Below are positions 54,354-63,173 of a stretch of DNA of 64,000 nucleotides, in pieces. The DNA comes from Pseudomonas furukawaii (lineage in GTDB: Bacteria; Pseudomonadota; Gammaproteobacteria; Pseudomonadales; Pseudomonadaceae): the NCBI RefSeq assembly GCF_002355475.1, contig NZ_AP014862.1:4588001-4652000 (forward strand). Reading direction: 5' to 3'. A program made the position numbers and the translations under genes. How positions within the stretch are numbered: position 1 is the first letter of the stretch; every line of letters begins with the position of its first letter. The notes beneath the pieces were generated by a model. The model saw only the letters and a list, made by a program, of their open reading frames with translations. It had not been told where the DNA came from and searched no databases.

Positions 54354-57300
54354 ATGCAAGGCGATTTCTCGATACTGAACTTCGACCCCCACCAGCACGA
54401 AAGCGGGGTCAACCCACCGTCCCTGGGCGTGCTGCGCAACCTCAGCGGCGTGCTCCACCAGCAGGGCCGCGTGACCCTCGACGCCGACCTCACCGAGGGC
54501 GAGTTGCTGGATCTCGCCTGGCAGGGCCAGGCGGGTCGCGATGTCATCGGCGCCGGCGTCTGCGCGGTGCCGGCCAGCGAACCCGAGGGGTTCCGCGTGG
54601 AAGCGGCGGCGGTGGTGGATGGCGGGGTGCAGGTGCATCTGCGCCCCGGTCGTGCCTGGGCCGACGGTATCCTGACGCACCTGGCGGGCGTCACCCCCGA
54701 CCCGCAGGCATTGGTCACGCGCCTGGCCACCTACCTGGGCCCGCCGCTGGCCACGCCCGAGCCGAGCACCGACCAGATCGACGACGGCATCCGCGACGCG
54801 GTGATACTCGAGGTCTCGGAGGAGGCGTTGCACGGCTTCCAGTACCCGCAACGGCTGATCGAACCGGCCCTGGGCGGCCCGGACACCAGCGAACGCGCCT
54901 ACGTCAACTTCCGCCTGCGCCTGCTGCGCCTGGGCGCCGGCGAAGACTGTCACAGCCTCCTCGCGCGGTTGCGTGACGCCCCATCCGCCAAGGGACGCCT
55001 CAGCGCCACCCTGGCGCCGGTGCTGAACCTGGTGGGCGACTGCCCGGTGGTGGGCGGTGGCGGCTACACCGGATTCGAGCATTGCCTCTATCGCATCGAG
55101 ATCGCCGAGGCTCCGGACGGCGCCCCGGCGCGCTTCAAGTGGAGCCAGTGGAACGGCGGCCTCGCCGGCCGTGGCCGCTTCGACGCCAGCGGCGACCCCG
55201 ACCGGGTGATCATCGACGCCGGCCGCGCGGCCATCGTCAACTCGGGGCTCAACGAGTTCTACCTGGAAGCCCTGGAGTACGACGAACGGGTGGGTGCCTG
55301 GACGGTGGTCTACGGCAGCATCGCCCGCCTCAACACCGACCACGACCTGGAACTGCAGGCGCCCGCCAGCTTCGGCAGCCTGCCGGGCACCCTGGATTCG
55401 GTGTTCTTCCGCCTGTGGAACGGCATCGGCGAGATCCAGGACTATCCCGAGATCGCCGACCCGCGAGCGCTGCGTGACGGCATCCGCCTGGCCTTTGACC
55501 CCACCGGCCACTACCGGCCGGGCGACTACTGGACCTTCAGCGTACGCGCCGGGGAGATCGGCAATCCGCAGGTCCTGCTCGACCGCGCGCCGCCGGTCGG
55601 CATCGTCCATCACCGCGTGCCGCTGGCGGAGATCAACTGGACCGGCCGGCGCAACACCGAGATCTCGGGCAGCATCGAGGACTGCCGCAGGCGCTTCCGC
55701 CCGCTGACCAACCAGAAGCTCTGCTGCACCTTCCTGGTGGGGGACGGCGTGAGCAGCTTCGGCGACTTCAATGCCCTGGAGGAAGCCGCCTTCCACCTGC
55801 CGGCGGCCGGTGGCGAGCTCTGCCTGCTGCCCGGCGTGCATCGCACCAACCTGCGCCTGGAAGGCCGGCGCAACGTGAAGATCCATGGTTGCCGCTGGCG
55901 CACCCTGGTGCTGCCACGCACCGAAACCCGCAGCCAGCCGCTGCTGCACTTCGTCGACTGCGCCGGAATCGAGGTCTGCGACCTGGACCTGGTGACGTTC
56001 GACAGCATCGCCGTGCGCATCGACGGCAGCCGCGAGGATGGCTGCCGCGATCTGGACATCCATGACAACCGCATGATCGCCCGCACCAACGCGATCCGCG
56101 CCACCCAGGCCATGGGCCTGAAGATCGCCGGCAACCGCCTGCACCTGCTGGACACCGTCGACGGCCGGGCCACCCTGTCGATCGCCGCCGACGACGTGCT
56201 GGTCGAGCGCAATACCCTGGTGCTGCTGCCCTTCATCGACCAGACGCCCGACGAGCCGGACGAACCCGACGACGACCCTACCCGCGACCCCGCCGATCCC
56301 TGCGCCAGGCCGCAGATCCTCTACCTGCATCCGCTGCTGGTGCGGCAGTACGCCCTCGCCGTCTGGGCCCTGCCGATCGCGCAGCTGCTGCCGCAGCAGC
56401 CGTACCGCGCCCTGGGCGGGATCCATCTGCGGGCCGGCTCCGAGCGCGTGCGTCTTGTGGAAAACACCCTGGCCGGCGGTGCCGGCAACGGCGTCACCCT
56501 GGGAGGCGACCTCGACCCGGCCGAGGCCCCGCCGCCCGCCGAGCCGCCCGCCCTCCTCTCGGCGACGGGGACTGCCGCGCCGCCGGCGACCGTCAACGTG
56601 GCCGCCGGCGGACAATTCCTCGCCCTGGTGCAGGACGAGCGGGGCACGCCCCTGTCCGGCGTCGACCTGTACCTGGAAGACGCCACGGTCGCCACCGACC
56701 GCAGCGATGCCCAGGGCATGGCCAGCATCAAGACCGCCCCCGGCACCTACCGCCTGGACGTGTCGCCGCAATTCCAGGTGCTGCGCATCACCGAAGCGCG
56801 GGACCAGGGCGTGCTGGTCAACGCCGTGACCCTGGCGGCCCGCGCCCCATCAGAGCTGCGCGGATTCCTGCACGAGATCAGCATCGAGGCCAATGACATC
56901 TCGATGATGGGCCTGTCCGGCATCGGCTTCGCACCACGCAACGGCACCGACCTGAAGGGCCCGAGCCGTGGGATTCCCGGCAATGATCCGAAAGCGGCGT
57001 TGCTGGCCTACCTCGATGCGGCGCTGCTCAACCTCGCACTGACGCCGTTGCTGCGCGCAACCGATCCGGTACGCGACCTGGTGATCCGGGGCAACCGCCT
57101 GCACCACAACCTGCGCAACCCCTTCGACGACGCGCTGCTGGCCGACGCCCAGTTCATCGGACGGGGTGGCGTTTCCCTGGCCCTGGTCGAAGCGGCGCGG
57201 ATCAGCGGCAACCACATCCATGAGAACGGCCCCCGCGCCGTGGATCCGGTGTGCGGCATATTCGTCGGCTACGGCGACAACCTGGAAATCACCGACAACC

Positions 57301-59063
57301 AGCTCGCCGCCAATGGCGCCACCACCACCGGCTTCGAGGAGAACCGCAACGCCGGCATCCGTGGCGGCCTGTACCTGCGTTTCGCCGGGGCGCTCACCTC
57401 GCACCTGTCCACGTCCAGCGGCCGCCACGCCGCCCTGCGCGTGCATGACAACCGCATCGACCAGCCCGCCGGCCGCGCCCTGACCGCCTTCGCCTTCGGC
57501 CCCGTGTCGGTGGCCAACAACCATTTCAACAGCGAGTTCAGCGGCCAGTTCGGCTTCCTCGACACGATGGTGGGCGGGGTGCTGATCCTCAACCTCGGCG
57601 GTATCCATCGCCTGCTCGCACGGACCTATGGCGCCTATCTCGCGTTCGAGCCCGGTGGCACCGGCAAGGGCCGCTTCAGCGACCTGGCCGAGCGCGCCCT
57701 GCCGGGTGGCGAGACGCTGTTCGACGACAACTACGTGCGCCTGGGCCTGGCCAACCGCTCGATCACCTCGCAGGTACTGCTGGCCGCGGACGACCTGGGC
57801 TACGCCGCCAATACCTCGGCGGTCTATCGCGGCGCACCCTTCTTCGCCAACGCCGTGCTGATGGCCGACACCGTCCGCGCGACGGCATCACGGCTGCGCG
57901 AGGACCTCGCCAGGACACTCTCCCTGCTGACCATCGGCCTGCGCATGAACATGACGGCGCTGAACCAGGCGGACCACTGCATCGTCGCCCAGCCCGCCGC
58001 CGGGATGGGGCCGTTGCCGACCCTGGACCAGCCCAACCAGGTGCTGGACGCCGTCCAGTGCGGCCGGCTGTTTCCCAACCGCGCTGCGGTCGGCCAGTTC
58101 CTCGTCAGCGTGCTGGCCGCCAACGCCGAGCCGCTCGGCGGAACGCTGTCGTCCGACGCCTTCACTGCGGCGGAACTGGATACCCTGGGCCGGCAGGCCG
58201 GCGCCCGCGCACTCGCCCAGGTGAACGCGACCCAGGTGGCGACCGCCAGGGTCTACCAGGCCGAGGCGGCGCGCATGACGCTCAAGCACGGTGCCGGGTT
58301 CCCGGCCAGCGTGGCCCTCAACGCGAGAAGCCAGGCCGACGCGGAAACCAACCGCCTGCTGGCCACCAGTTCGGAAACCCTGACGATCAGCACGCCGACG
58401 GCCCCCGAGGGCGGTTCGACCTTCAGCGGCCGCCTCATCAACGACCGCGGCCAGGGCCTGGCCGATTACCGGGTCGCGCTGCTGCGCAGCAACGGCACCG
58501 CAGTCGAGACCCTGGGCGTCACCGATGCCAGCGGCGCCTTCAGCGCGGCCTATGACAGCGCCCGGACCGCACGCCTGGCCAAGGAAGGCGAGCTGTTCGC
58601 CCAGGTCAGCGATCTTGCCGGCAGGGAGGTGCTGCGGGACAGCACCGCGCTGCGCTTCGACACCGGTGCCGCGCTGCAAGCCACCCTGGTGATGCCGGTG
58701 CGCGTAGTGCCGAAGTCGGTGGTGGTCGACGCCACGCTGATCTACGGAACGCCCGCCGCGAGCGCGCCCACCTCGCCGAAGCCGACACCCGAGCCGCCAC
58801 CCAGGGTGCGTACGCCACTCGACAGGCTCGAGCTGGACGACGCGACCCGCAATCAACTGGCCGCCAGCGGTATCCGGGACGTCGAAGGCATAGTCGAAAC
58901 CAGTCCGAAGACCCTCGCCAGGATCCTCGGCGGTGCGGAGCAGGCGGAGAAGCTGACCGGGATGGCGAAGCAGGCGCTCGCGCAGACGCCACCGCCGAAA
59001 CCGACCGCCCCCGGCCGCGCGGCTCGCACGACCGCGAAGAAACCCACCCCCAGGAAACGCTGA
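54354..59063 (+). CDS. giant beta-helix eCIS protein (DUF6519-like N-terminus), putative fibre
   Basis: The 1569-residue protein begins with a DUF6519-like part (MQGDFSILNFDPHQHESGV, QGRVTLDADLTEGELLDLAW). Right-handed beta-helix segments follow at about 480-660 and 900-1060, with many N-N-x-I/L turns. Two carboxypeptidase-regulatory-like Ig domains are visible at about 755-810 and 1355-1430. The C-terminus has a helix-hairpin-helix segment (LARILGGAEQAEKLTGMAKQ) and a Lys/Arg/Pro tail. No separate tail-fibre gene exists, so it is the best receptor-binding candidate, by inference. Confidence 0.8.
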   Translation: MQGDFSILNFDPHQHESGVNPPSLGVLRNLSGVLHQQGRVTLDADLTEGELLDLAWQGQAGRDVIGAGVCAVPASEPEGFRVEAAAVVDGGVQVHLRPGRAWADGILTHLAGVTPDPQALVTRLATYLGPPLATPEPSTDQIDDGIRDAVILEVSEEALHGFQYPQRLIEPALGGPDTSERAYVNFRLRLLRLGAGEDCHSLLARLRDAPSAKGRLSATLAPVLNLVGDCPVVGGGGYTGFEHCLYRIEIAEAPDGAPARFKWSQWNGGLAGRGRFDASGDPDRVIIDAGRAAIVNSGLNEFYLEALEYDERVGAWTVVYGSIARLNTDHDLELQAPASFGSLPGTLDSVFFRLWNGIGEIQDYPEIADPRALRDGIRLAFDPTGHYRPGDYWTFSVRAGEIGNPQVLLDRAPPVGIVHHRVPLAEINWTGRRNTEISGSIEDCRRRFRPLTNQKLCCTFLVGDGVSSFGDFNALEEAAFHLPAAGGELCLLPGVHRTNLRLEGRRNVKIHGCRWRTLVLPRTETRSQPLLHFVDCAGIEVCDLDLVTFDSIAVRIDGSREDGCRDLDIHDNRMIARTNAIRATQAMGLKIAGNRLHLLDTVDGRATLSIAADDVLVERNTLVLLPFIDQTPDEPDEPDDDPTRDPADPCARPQILYLHPLLVRQYALAVWALPIAQLLPQQPYRALGGIHLRAGSERVRLVENTLAGGAGNGVTLGGDLDPAEAPPPAEPPALLSATGTAAPPATVNVAAGGQFLALVQDERGTPLSGVDLYLEDATVATDRSDAQGMASIKTAPGTYRLDVSPQFQVLRITEARDQGVLVNAVTLAARAPSELRGFLHEISIEANDISMMGLSGIGFAPRNGTDLKGPSRGIPGNDPKAALLAYLDAALLNLALTPLLRATDPVRDLVIRGNRLHHNLRNPFDDALLADAQFIGRGGVSLALVEAARISGNHIHENGPRAVDPVCGIFVGYGDNLEITDNQLAANGATTTGFEENRNAGIRGGLYLRFAGALTSHLSTSSGRHAALRVHDNRIDQPAGRALTAFAFGPVSVANNHFNSEFSGQFGFLDTMVGGVLILNLGGIHRLLARTYGAYLAFEPGGTGKGRFSDLAERALPGGETLFDDNYVRLGLANRSITSQVLLAADDLGYAANTSAVYRGAPFFANAVLMADTVRATASRLREDLARTLSLLTIGLRMNMTALNQADHCIVAQPAAGMGPLPTLDQPNQVLDAVQCGRLFPNRAAVGQFLVSVLAANAEPLGGTLSSDAFTAAELDTLGRQAGARALAQVNATQVATARVYQAEAARMTLKHGAGFPASVALNARSQADAETNRLLATSSETLTISTPTAPEGGSTFSGRLINDRGQGLADYRVALLRSNGTAVETLGVTDASGAFSAAYDSARTARLAKEGELFAQVSDLAGREVLRDSTALRFDTGAALQATLVMPVRVVPKSVVVDATLIYGTPAASAPTSPKPTPEPPPRVRTPLDRLELDDATRNQLAASGIRDVEGIVETSPKTLARILGGAEQAEKLTGMAKQALAQTPPPKPTAPGRAARTTAKKPTPRKR

Positions 59064-59099
59064 GACCCGGGACCCGCGAAGGGAAGGACAGGACTCGCC

Positions 59100-60275
59100 A
59101 TGCTCACCACACAGCAGGAAGCGCACCCCCAGCGGGTACGCCGAAACGACGGGGCGCTGCCGGCACTCGCAGGCTCGTCGCCACGGCAGCCCGCCCTTGT
59201 CCAGCGGCGGAGTTCGCCCGCATCCTGCGCCTGCGGCGGGTCCTGCCCGCGCTGCCAGGCCGGGTCGGGGCTGAAGGTCGGAGCCCCCGACGATGCCCAC
59301 GAGCGCGAAGCCGACGCGGTGGCCGAGCGCCTGATGCGCAGGGACTCGACAAGCGGCCCCGTCACCCCCGTTGCCGCAGGCCTGCAACCCAGGTCCGCTG
59401 GAACCGCGACACCCGGGGCCGTCGCGCCCGCCAGCGTCGATGCGGTCCTGAGCGGTGCGGGCGAAGCGCTGGACAGCGGGACCCGGGGATTCTTCGAGCC
59501 GCGATTCGGCCAGGACTTTTCCAGGGTGCAGGTGCACCTCGACGCGGCCGCCGGGCGGTCGGCGCGAGACCTGGGCGCCCAGGCCTACACGGTGGGGCAG
59601 CACATGGTGTTCGCACCGGGCCGCTTCGCCCCCGGAACCGCCGAGGGCCGGCACCTGCTGGCCCACGAACTCACCCATGTGGTGCAGCAATCGGGGCGAA
59701 GCGACGGTTACCTGCGACGGCAAATCGATGACAGCGATGGCGGCACGCCGGGGTCCGCCGACTCGGGCTCCCCGGGTTCCTTCGACGGCGACAGCGCCGA
59801 TGTCGAGATTCCCGCCGCCCCACCCCGTCGCGACGCCGGGGCCGATACCGCTGAAACCGCCGCCCCGATGGGGTCGGGAACCACGGCCGAAATCACCCTG
59901 GAAACCGGCAATACGGGCGCCGGGGCCTTGAACAACCTGGTTCACCAGCAGGTTTGCGTGGATCGGCCGTCCCGCTCCAAGCGCTGCTATTCCTTCGCCG
60001 CCACCGGCGCCCAGCTGCCGCAGTTCGCTTCGACCTGGCTGGGCTGGAGCAGTTGGGTGACGGGGGCGATCCTGCAGGGCGAGGTCTATGACCCGGCTCC
60101 CGTCCCCGGCGCCTCCATCGTGAGCACCCACACCCCCACCGTTGCCCAGGCCGATAACTGGGTCAACTACATGGACGGCAGCCGCCTGGGCCTGCAGGAC
60201 GGCTATTCCGTCGCACGCCACAACTGCCGGCTGTTCTCGCAGTGGGAGTTCAGGGATGCACCGAGTCACTGGTAG
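59100..60275 (+). CDS. eCIS effector 1: DUF4157 protein with possible papain-like C-terminus
   Basis: The 391-residue protein has a Cys motif C-x-C-x3-C-x2-C (Cys43-52). A DUF4157 domain follows (about 60-200), with LAHELTHVVQQ, where His189, Glu190 and His193 form HExxH. DUF4157 is a known marker of eCIS-associated toxins. After a Gly/Asp-rich linker the C-terminal domain (about 275-391) ends with ARHNCRLFSQWEF. The His374-Asn-Cys376 order recalls permuted papain-like enzymes. The C-terminal activity is a weak inference. Confidence 0.82.
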   Translation: MLTTQQEAHPQRVRRNDGALPALAGSSPRQPALVQRRSSPASCACGGSCPRCQAGSGLKVGAPDDAHEREADAVAERLMRRDSTSGPVTPVAAGLQPRSAGTATPGAVAPASVDAVLSGAGEALDSGTRGFFEPRFGQDFSRVQVHLDAAAGRSARDLGAQAYTVGQHMVFAPGRFAPGTAEGRHLLAHELTHVVQQSGRSDGYLRRQIDDSDGGTPGSADSGSPGSFDGDSADVEIPAAPPRRDAGADTAETAAPMGSGTTAEITLETGNTGAGALNNLVHQQVCVDRPSRSKRCYSFAATGAQLPQFASTWLGWSSWVTGAILQGEVYDPAPVPGASIVSTHTPTVAQADNWVNYMDGSRLGLQDGYSVARHNCRLFSQWEFRDAPSHW

Positions 60276-60284
60276 GCGAGGTCA

Positions 60285-60638
60285 ATGGTGAAGGGGCTCG
60301 CAGCCTGCCTCGGCGCCCTGAGGAACGCCCTGCTGGCGCTCCCGCGATTCTTCATCGCCACCATCCCGCCGCGCGATCTCACCGTCACCCGGCTCGGCGT
60401 CACCCGGTCGAGGATCAGGGCCTACTGGCAGGCCCATGGCCGCCTTCCGCCCAGCCTGTCCGACCTGCCGCCTACCCCCGGCCGCGACAACGCCACGGTC
60501 GATGGCTGGGGCCGCCGCATCCTCTACCGCGTCACGGGCGACTCGATCGTCACGCTGTCGAGCCTGGGCGCGGACGGAGCGGTTGGCGGCACGGGGCAGG
60601 ACGAAGACATCAGCGTTCACTTCGATGCCCGCGATTAG
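60285..60638 (+). CDS. small GspG-like (pseudopilin C-terminal) protein between effectors
   Basis: The 117-residue protein has a hydrophobic N-terminal helix (ALRNALLALPRFFIATIPP). The rest follows the GspG major-pseudopilin globular pattern: RIRAYWQAHGRLPPSLSDL, VDGWGRRILYRV and SLGADGAVGGTGQDEDI. No prepilin peptidase site (G-F-x4-E) is seen, so it is not a normal pseudopilin. GAGG precedes the ATG. Its place directly after effector 1 suggests an immunity protein or accessory factor, which is inference. Confidence 0.75.
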   Translation: MVKGLAACLGALRNALLALPRFFIATIPPRDLTVTRLGVTRSRIRAYWQAHGRLPPSLSDLPPTPGRDNATVDGWGRRILYRVTGDSIVTLSSLGADGAVGGTGQDEDISVHFDARD

Positions 60639-60649
60639 GAGTCTTTCCC

Positions 60650-61960
60650 ATGGTCCTGGCACGCCACTCCCCGGAACCATCACGCACCTCGATGCCGGCC
60701 ACGCTGTCCAGGCAGGCTCCGCCAACCCCGGGGCAACCGGCCCCACCCGCGCCGGGACGACCGGCGGACCGATGCGCCTGCGGCGGCGGCTGCCCACGCT
60801 GCGGCGGGACTTCGCCGCTCCAGGCGAAACTGGCCATCAGCGACCCGGGAGACCGTTTCGAATGGGAGGCGGACCAGGTGGCCAGTGCGGTACTGGCAAG
60901 GAGCGCGACGCCCGGCATCAGCCACCTTTCCTCCTCGATCCAGCGCTCCGGCGGGACGCCCGCCGGGCAATCCATTCAGGCCCCCGAGAGCGTGATGCGG
61001 ACGCTGGAAAGCCCGGGGCAACCGCTGGAACCGGCCGTGCGAGAACAGATGGAGCCGCGTTTCGGCTACGACTTCTCCCAGGTACGGGTCCACCTTGGCA
61101 GCCAGGCCGAACGTTCGGCCCGTGAGGTCGATGCCGATGCCTACGCGGTGGGACGCGACCTGGTGTTCGGCGCCGGCAGGTACGCGCCCGACACCTCGGC
61201 CGGCAAGCACCTGATCGCCCATGAACTGACCCATGTGATCCAGCAATCCGGCACCGCCGGCGCAGACCGGCATCCCACGCTGGCCCGCTACCGCAGCAAG
61301 GGCAAGGACACCATCGCCTTCGATGCCGCCAATGAAACCCTCACGGACCCGAAGAAGCAGCCCTGGGTGGAGACCATCACCATTCACTTCGACAAGGCCG
61401 TGGTCGACGACGGGCACAAGGCCGCCGCGAAAGCCGCCGGGCAGTTGGAGCCACGCATGCCCACCGGCACCCTGACCGCCAAGTACAGCGCGAAGTCGAG
61501 CACGGTCCCGGCCGATGTCGTGCTGCCGATCTCCGGCGGCTCGACGATGCTGGGCGTGGGCCTGACCGACCGGGTGAAGGCATCCAAGGTGACGCGGCTG
61601 GAAGGCCTGGGCTACATGGACTCCGAGAACGTCAGGCTCGGCAACCTGATCGACCCGGTCGCCAAGTCCGGCAAGGGAGCGCGCTATTCCAAGAGCGGCG
61701 CCGGCAGCATGAACTACGCGATCTTCTTCAAGGGCATCCAGGCGATCCACGAGGGCCTGCTCAATACCGGCTCCCACGCCTGCGTGCACGTCGGCAGCCA
61801 GAGTTCGATCCGGGACATCAACTACCACACGCGAATCGGCGTGACCACGGTGACCGTCAGCTACGACAGCTCGGTGCTGGCCGACCTCTGCTGCCACCGC
61901 AAGAAGACCGGCAACGCCAGCTGGAACACCAATCCCTGCAACTCGACCAAGTGCCCCTGA
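60650..61960 (+). CDS. eCIS effector 2: DUF4157 plus L,D-transpeptidase-like (YkuD) domain
   Basis: The 436-residue protein has the Cys motif (Cys42-51). A DUF4157 domain follows (about 60-205, with IAHELTHVIQQSG). The C-terminal domain has a YkuD-like catalytic arrangement: His367 in AIHEG, then Ser375-His376-Ala-Cys378 in GSHACVHV, compared with the usual SHGCxR, and then a GVTTVTVSYD strand. YkuD enzymes cross-link or exchange peptidoglycan peptides through the Cys. Gly to Ala and Arg to His changes leave activity uncertain. AGGAG precedes the ATG. Confidence 0.8.
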   Translation: MVLARHSPEPSRTSMPATLSRQAPPTPGQPAPPAPGRPADRCACGGGCPRCGGTSPLQAKLAISDPGDRFEWEADQVASAVLARSATPGISHLSSSIQRSGGTPAGQSIQAPESVMRTLESPGQPLEPAVREQMEPRFGYDFSQVRVHLGSQAERSAREVDADAYAVGRDLVFGAGRYAPDTSAGKHLIAHELTHVIQQSGTAGADRHPTLARYRSKGKDTIAFDAANETLTDPKKQPWVETITIHFDKAVVDDGHKAAAKAAGQLEPRMPTGTLTAKYSAKSSTVPADVVLPISGGSTMLGVGLTDRVKASKVTRLEGLGYMDSENVRLGNLIDPVAKSGKGARYSKSGAGSMNYAIFFKGIQAIHEGLLNTGSHACVHVGSQSSIRDINYHTRIGVTTVTVSYDSSVLADLCCHRKKTGNASWNTNPCNSTKCP

Positions 61961-62005
61961 GCGGGGCCGCAGGTCGTCGCAGGCAACCGAAGGAGGGCAA
62001 TCGAC

Positions 62006-62821
62006 ATGTACAGCGCCTTGCAGGAAGAGGCCATCCAGCGGGCCGGACGCAAGGGCGCCCCGACGCCCCAGGCCGCCCCCGCACCGCCGGCAGGACGCCC
62101 GCGCCGGTTCGCGCGCTCCAGCTGCGCCTGCGGTGGCGGCTGTCCGAACTGCCGGGAAGAGAGCCGCCCACCCGGTCCGCGCCAGGCCCGCGACGGCGAG
62201 GCCGCCACGGCCAGCGACGCGGCCGAGCCCCTGGCCGAACCCGCGGCCGCGCCCAGCTTCCGTGATTGCAGCGAACGCATCACCGGCATCACCGACGCCA
62301 ACGAACGGCTGGAAACCGCCCGCCAGCGCGCCCGGGAATACGTCGGCGCGGCACGCCGTGCCCTGGGCGCCGCGCCGGCGGCCGGCACCACCTACGAGAC
62401 GGCCCTGGGCCGCCACTTCATCACCCCCAGCGCCGCCGACCGCGCCACCATCGAGGACAACTACCGGCGGATTCTCGGCACCCTGGTGCCGGCCAACTAC
62501 ATCTGCAACAGCCAGAACATCTGCGAAGGCGAACAGGCCTTCTGGATCGAGGCCGACGACCTGGTTCACGTCTGCCGGCCATTCTGGGAGCTGTCGCCGA
62601 CCTGCCGCGCCATCATCCTCATCCACGAAGGCGCCCACGACGTCGGCATCGGCGTGGCCGGCGCGCATCCGCCGAACCGGGGCAGCGCGCAGTACCCCAC
62701 CGGCGACACCGCCGCCCCCGCCGGCCAGACCACCGCCGGGCGCATGGACAATCCGGATGCCTATGCCTTCTTCGGCGCACACATCTGGCGTGACACCGAT
62801 ACCGGAAGGCCCTGTTTCTAG
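62006..62821 (+). CDS. eCIS effector 3: aspzincin-like metallopeptidase with Cys motif but no DUF4157
   Basis: The 271-residue protein keeps the N-terminal C-x-C-x3-C-x2-C motif (Cys40-49) but lacks the DUF4157 domain. Its C-terminal domain carries a zinc peptidase motif IHEGAHDVG (His207, Glu208, His211) and the downstream NPDAYAFFGAHIW (Asn249-Tyr253). The latter resembles the NAdsYxxF of M35/lysine-specific metalloendopeptidases. The canonical aspartate ligand segment (GTxDxxYG) is not clear. AAGGAGGG precedes the ATG. It is the last gene of the eCIS operon. Confidence 0.78.
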   Translation: MYSALQEEAIQRAGRKGAPTPQAAPAPPAGRPRRFARSSCACGGGCPNCREESRPPGPRQARDGEAATASDAAEPLAEPAAAPSFRDCSERITGITDANERLETARQRAREYVGAARRALGAAPAAGTTYETALGRHFITPSAADRATIEDNYRRILGTLVPANYICNSQNICEGEQAFWIEADDLVHVCRPFWELSPTCRAIILIHEGAHDVGIGVAGAHPPNRGSAQYPTGDTAAPAGQTTAGRMDNPDAYAFFGAHIWRDTDTGRPCF

Positions 62822-63173
62822 TGTCCTGTTTGCCAAGTTCGTTGACTTTGATCCGAGCGAGCAAGCGCTGGTCTCCCTTCTCCCTCCGGGAGAGGGGCCG
62901 GGGTGAGGGAAGTGCATCCAGCCGACAAAACCGCGACAGATAAACCAATCAACCAGACAGGCCACTCGTCCAATCCCGGTTCGATGATCCACCCCGCTCC
63001 AACGGACCCCGGCCCCGGGGACCGCTGGAGCCCCGCCTCCTCCCCGCTCCACCCCATCCCGCCGACCTCGCCGCCAGGGGCGCCGCGCCAGACTGGCGCG
63101 ATTCCCTGCCCCGCGCGCCCTTCCTGCTCTAAAATGTCGCCCCCGCAAGCCCCCGCTTCCAAGGAGAGACCCC
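62822..63173. other. 352-bp gene-free spacer after the eCIS cluster
   Basis: The spacer contains a CCCTCTCCC-type inverted repeat (62872-62910) and a perfect hairpin CGCGCCA-GAC-TGGCGCG (63084-63100). A TAAAAT -10-like box at 63130-63135 lies ahead of the antiporter gene. No coding sequence is supported. Confidence 0.55.
62872..62910. repeat. CTCCCTCCGGGAGAGGGG interspersed repeat
   Basis: Interlocking inverted repeats (TCTCCC/GGGAGA, CCCTTC.../...GTGAGGG) form a hairpin about 50 bp after the last effector. It can act as the operon's transcript end. Confidence 0.55.

Noticed and set aside
35823-62821. R-type pyocin, prophage tail or type VI secretion
   Set aside because: There are no lysis genes, phage regulators or TssJLM-type membrane complex. 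The AAA+ ATPase, DUF4255 cap and DUF4157 effectors point to an eCIS.
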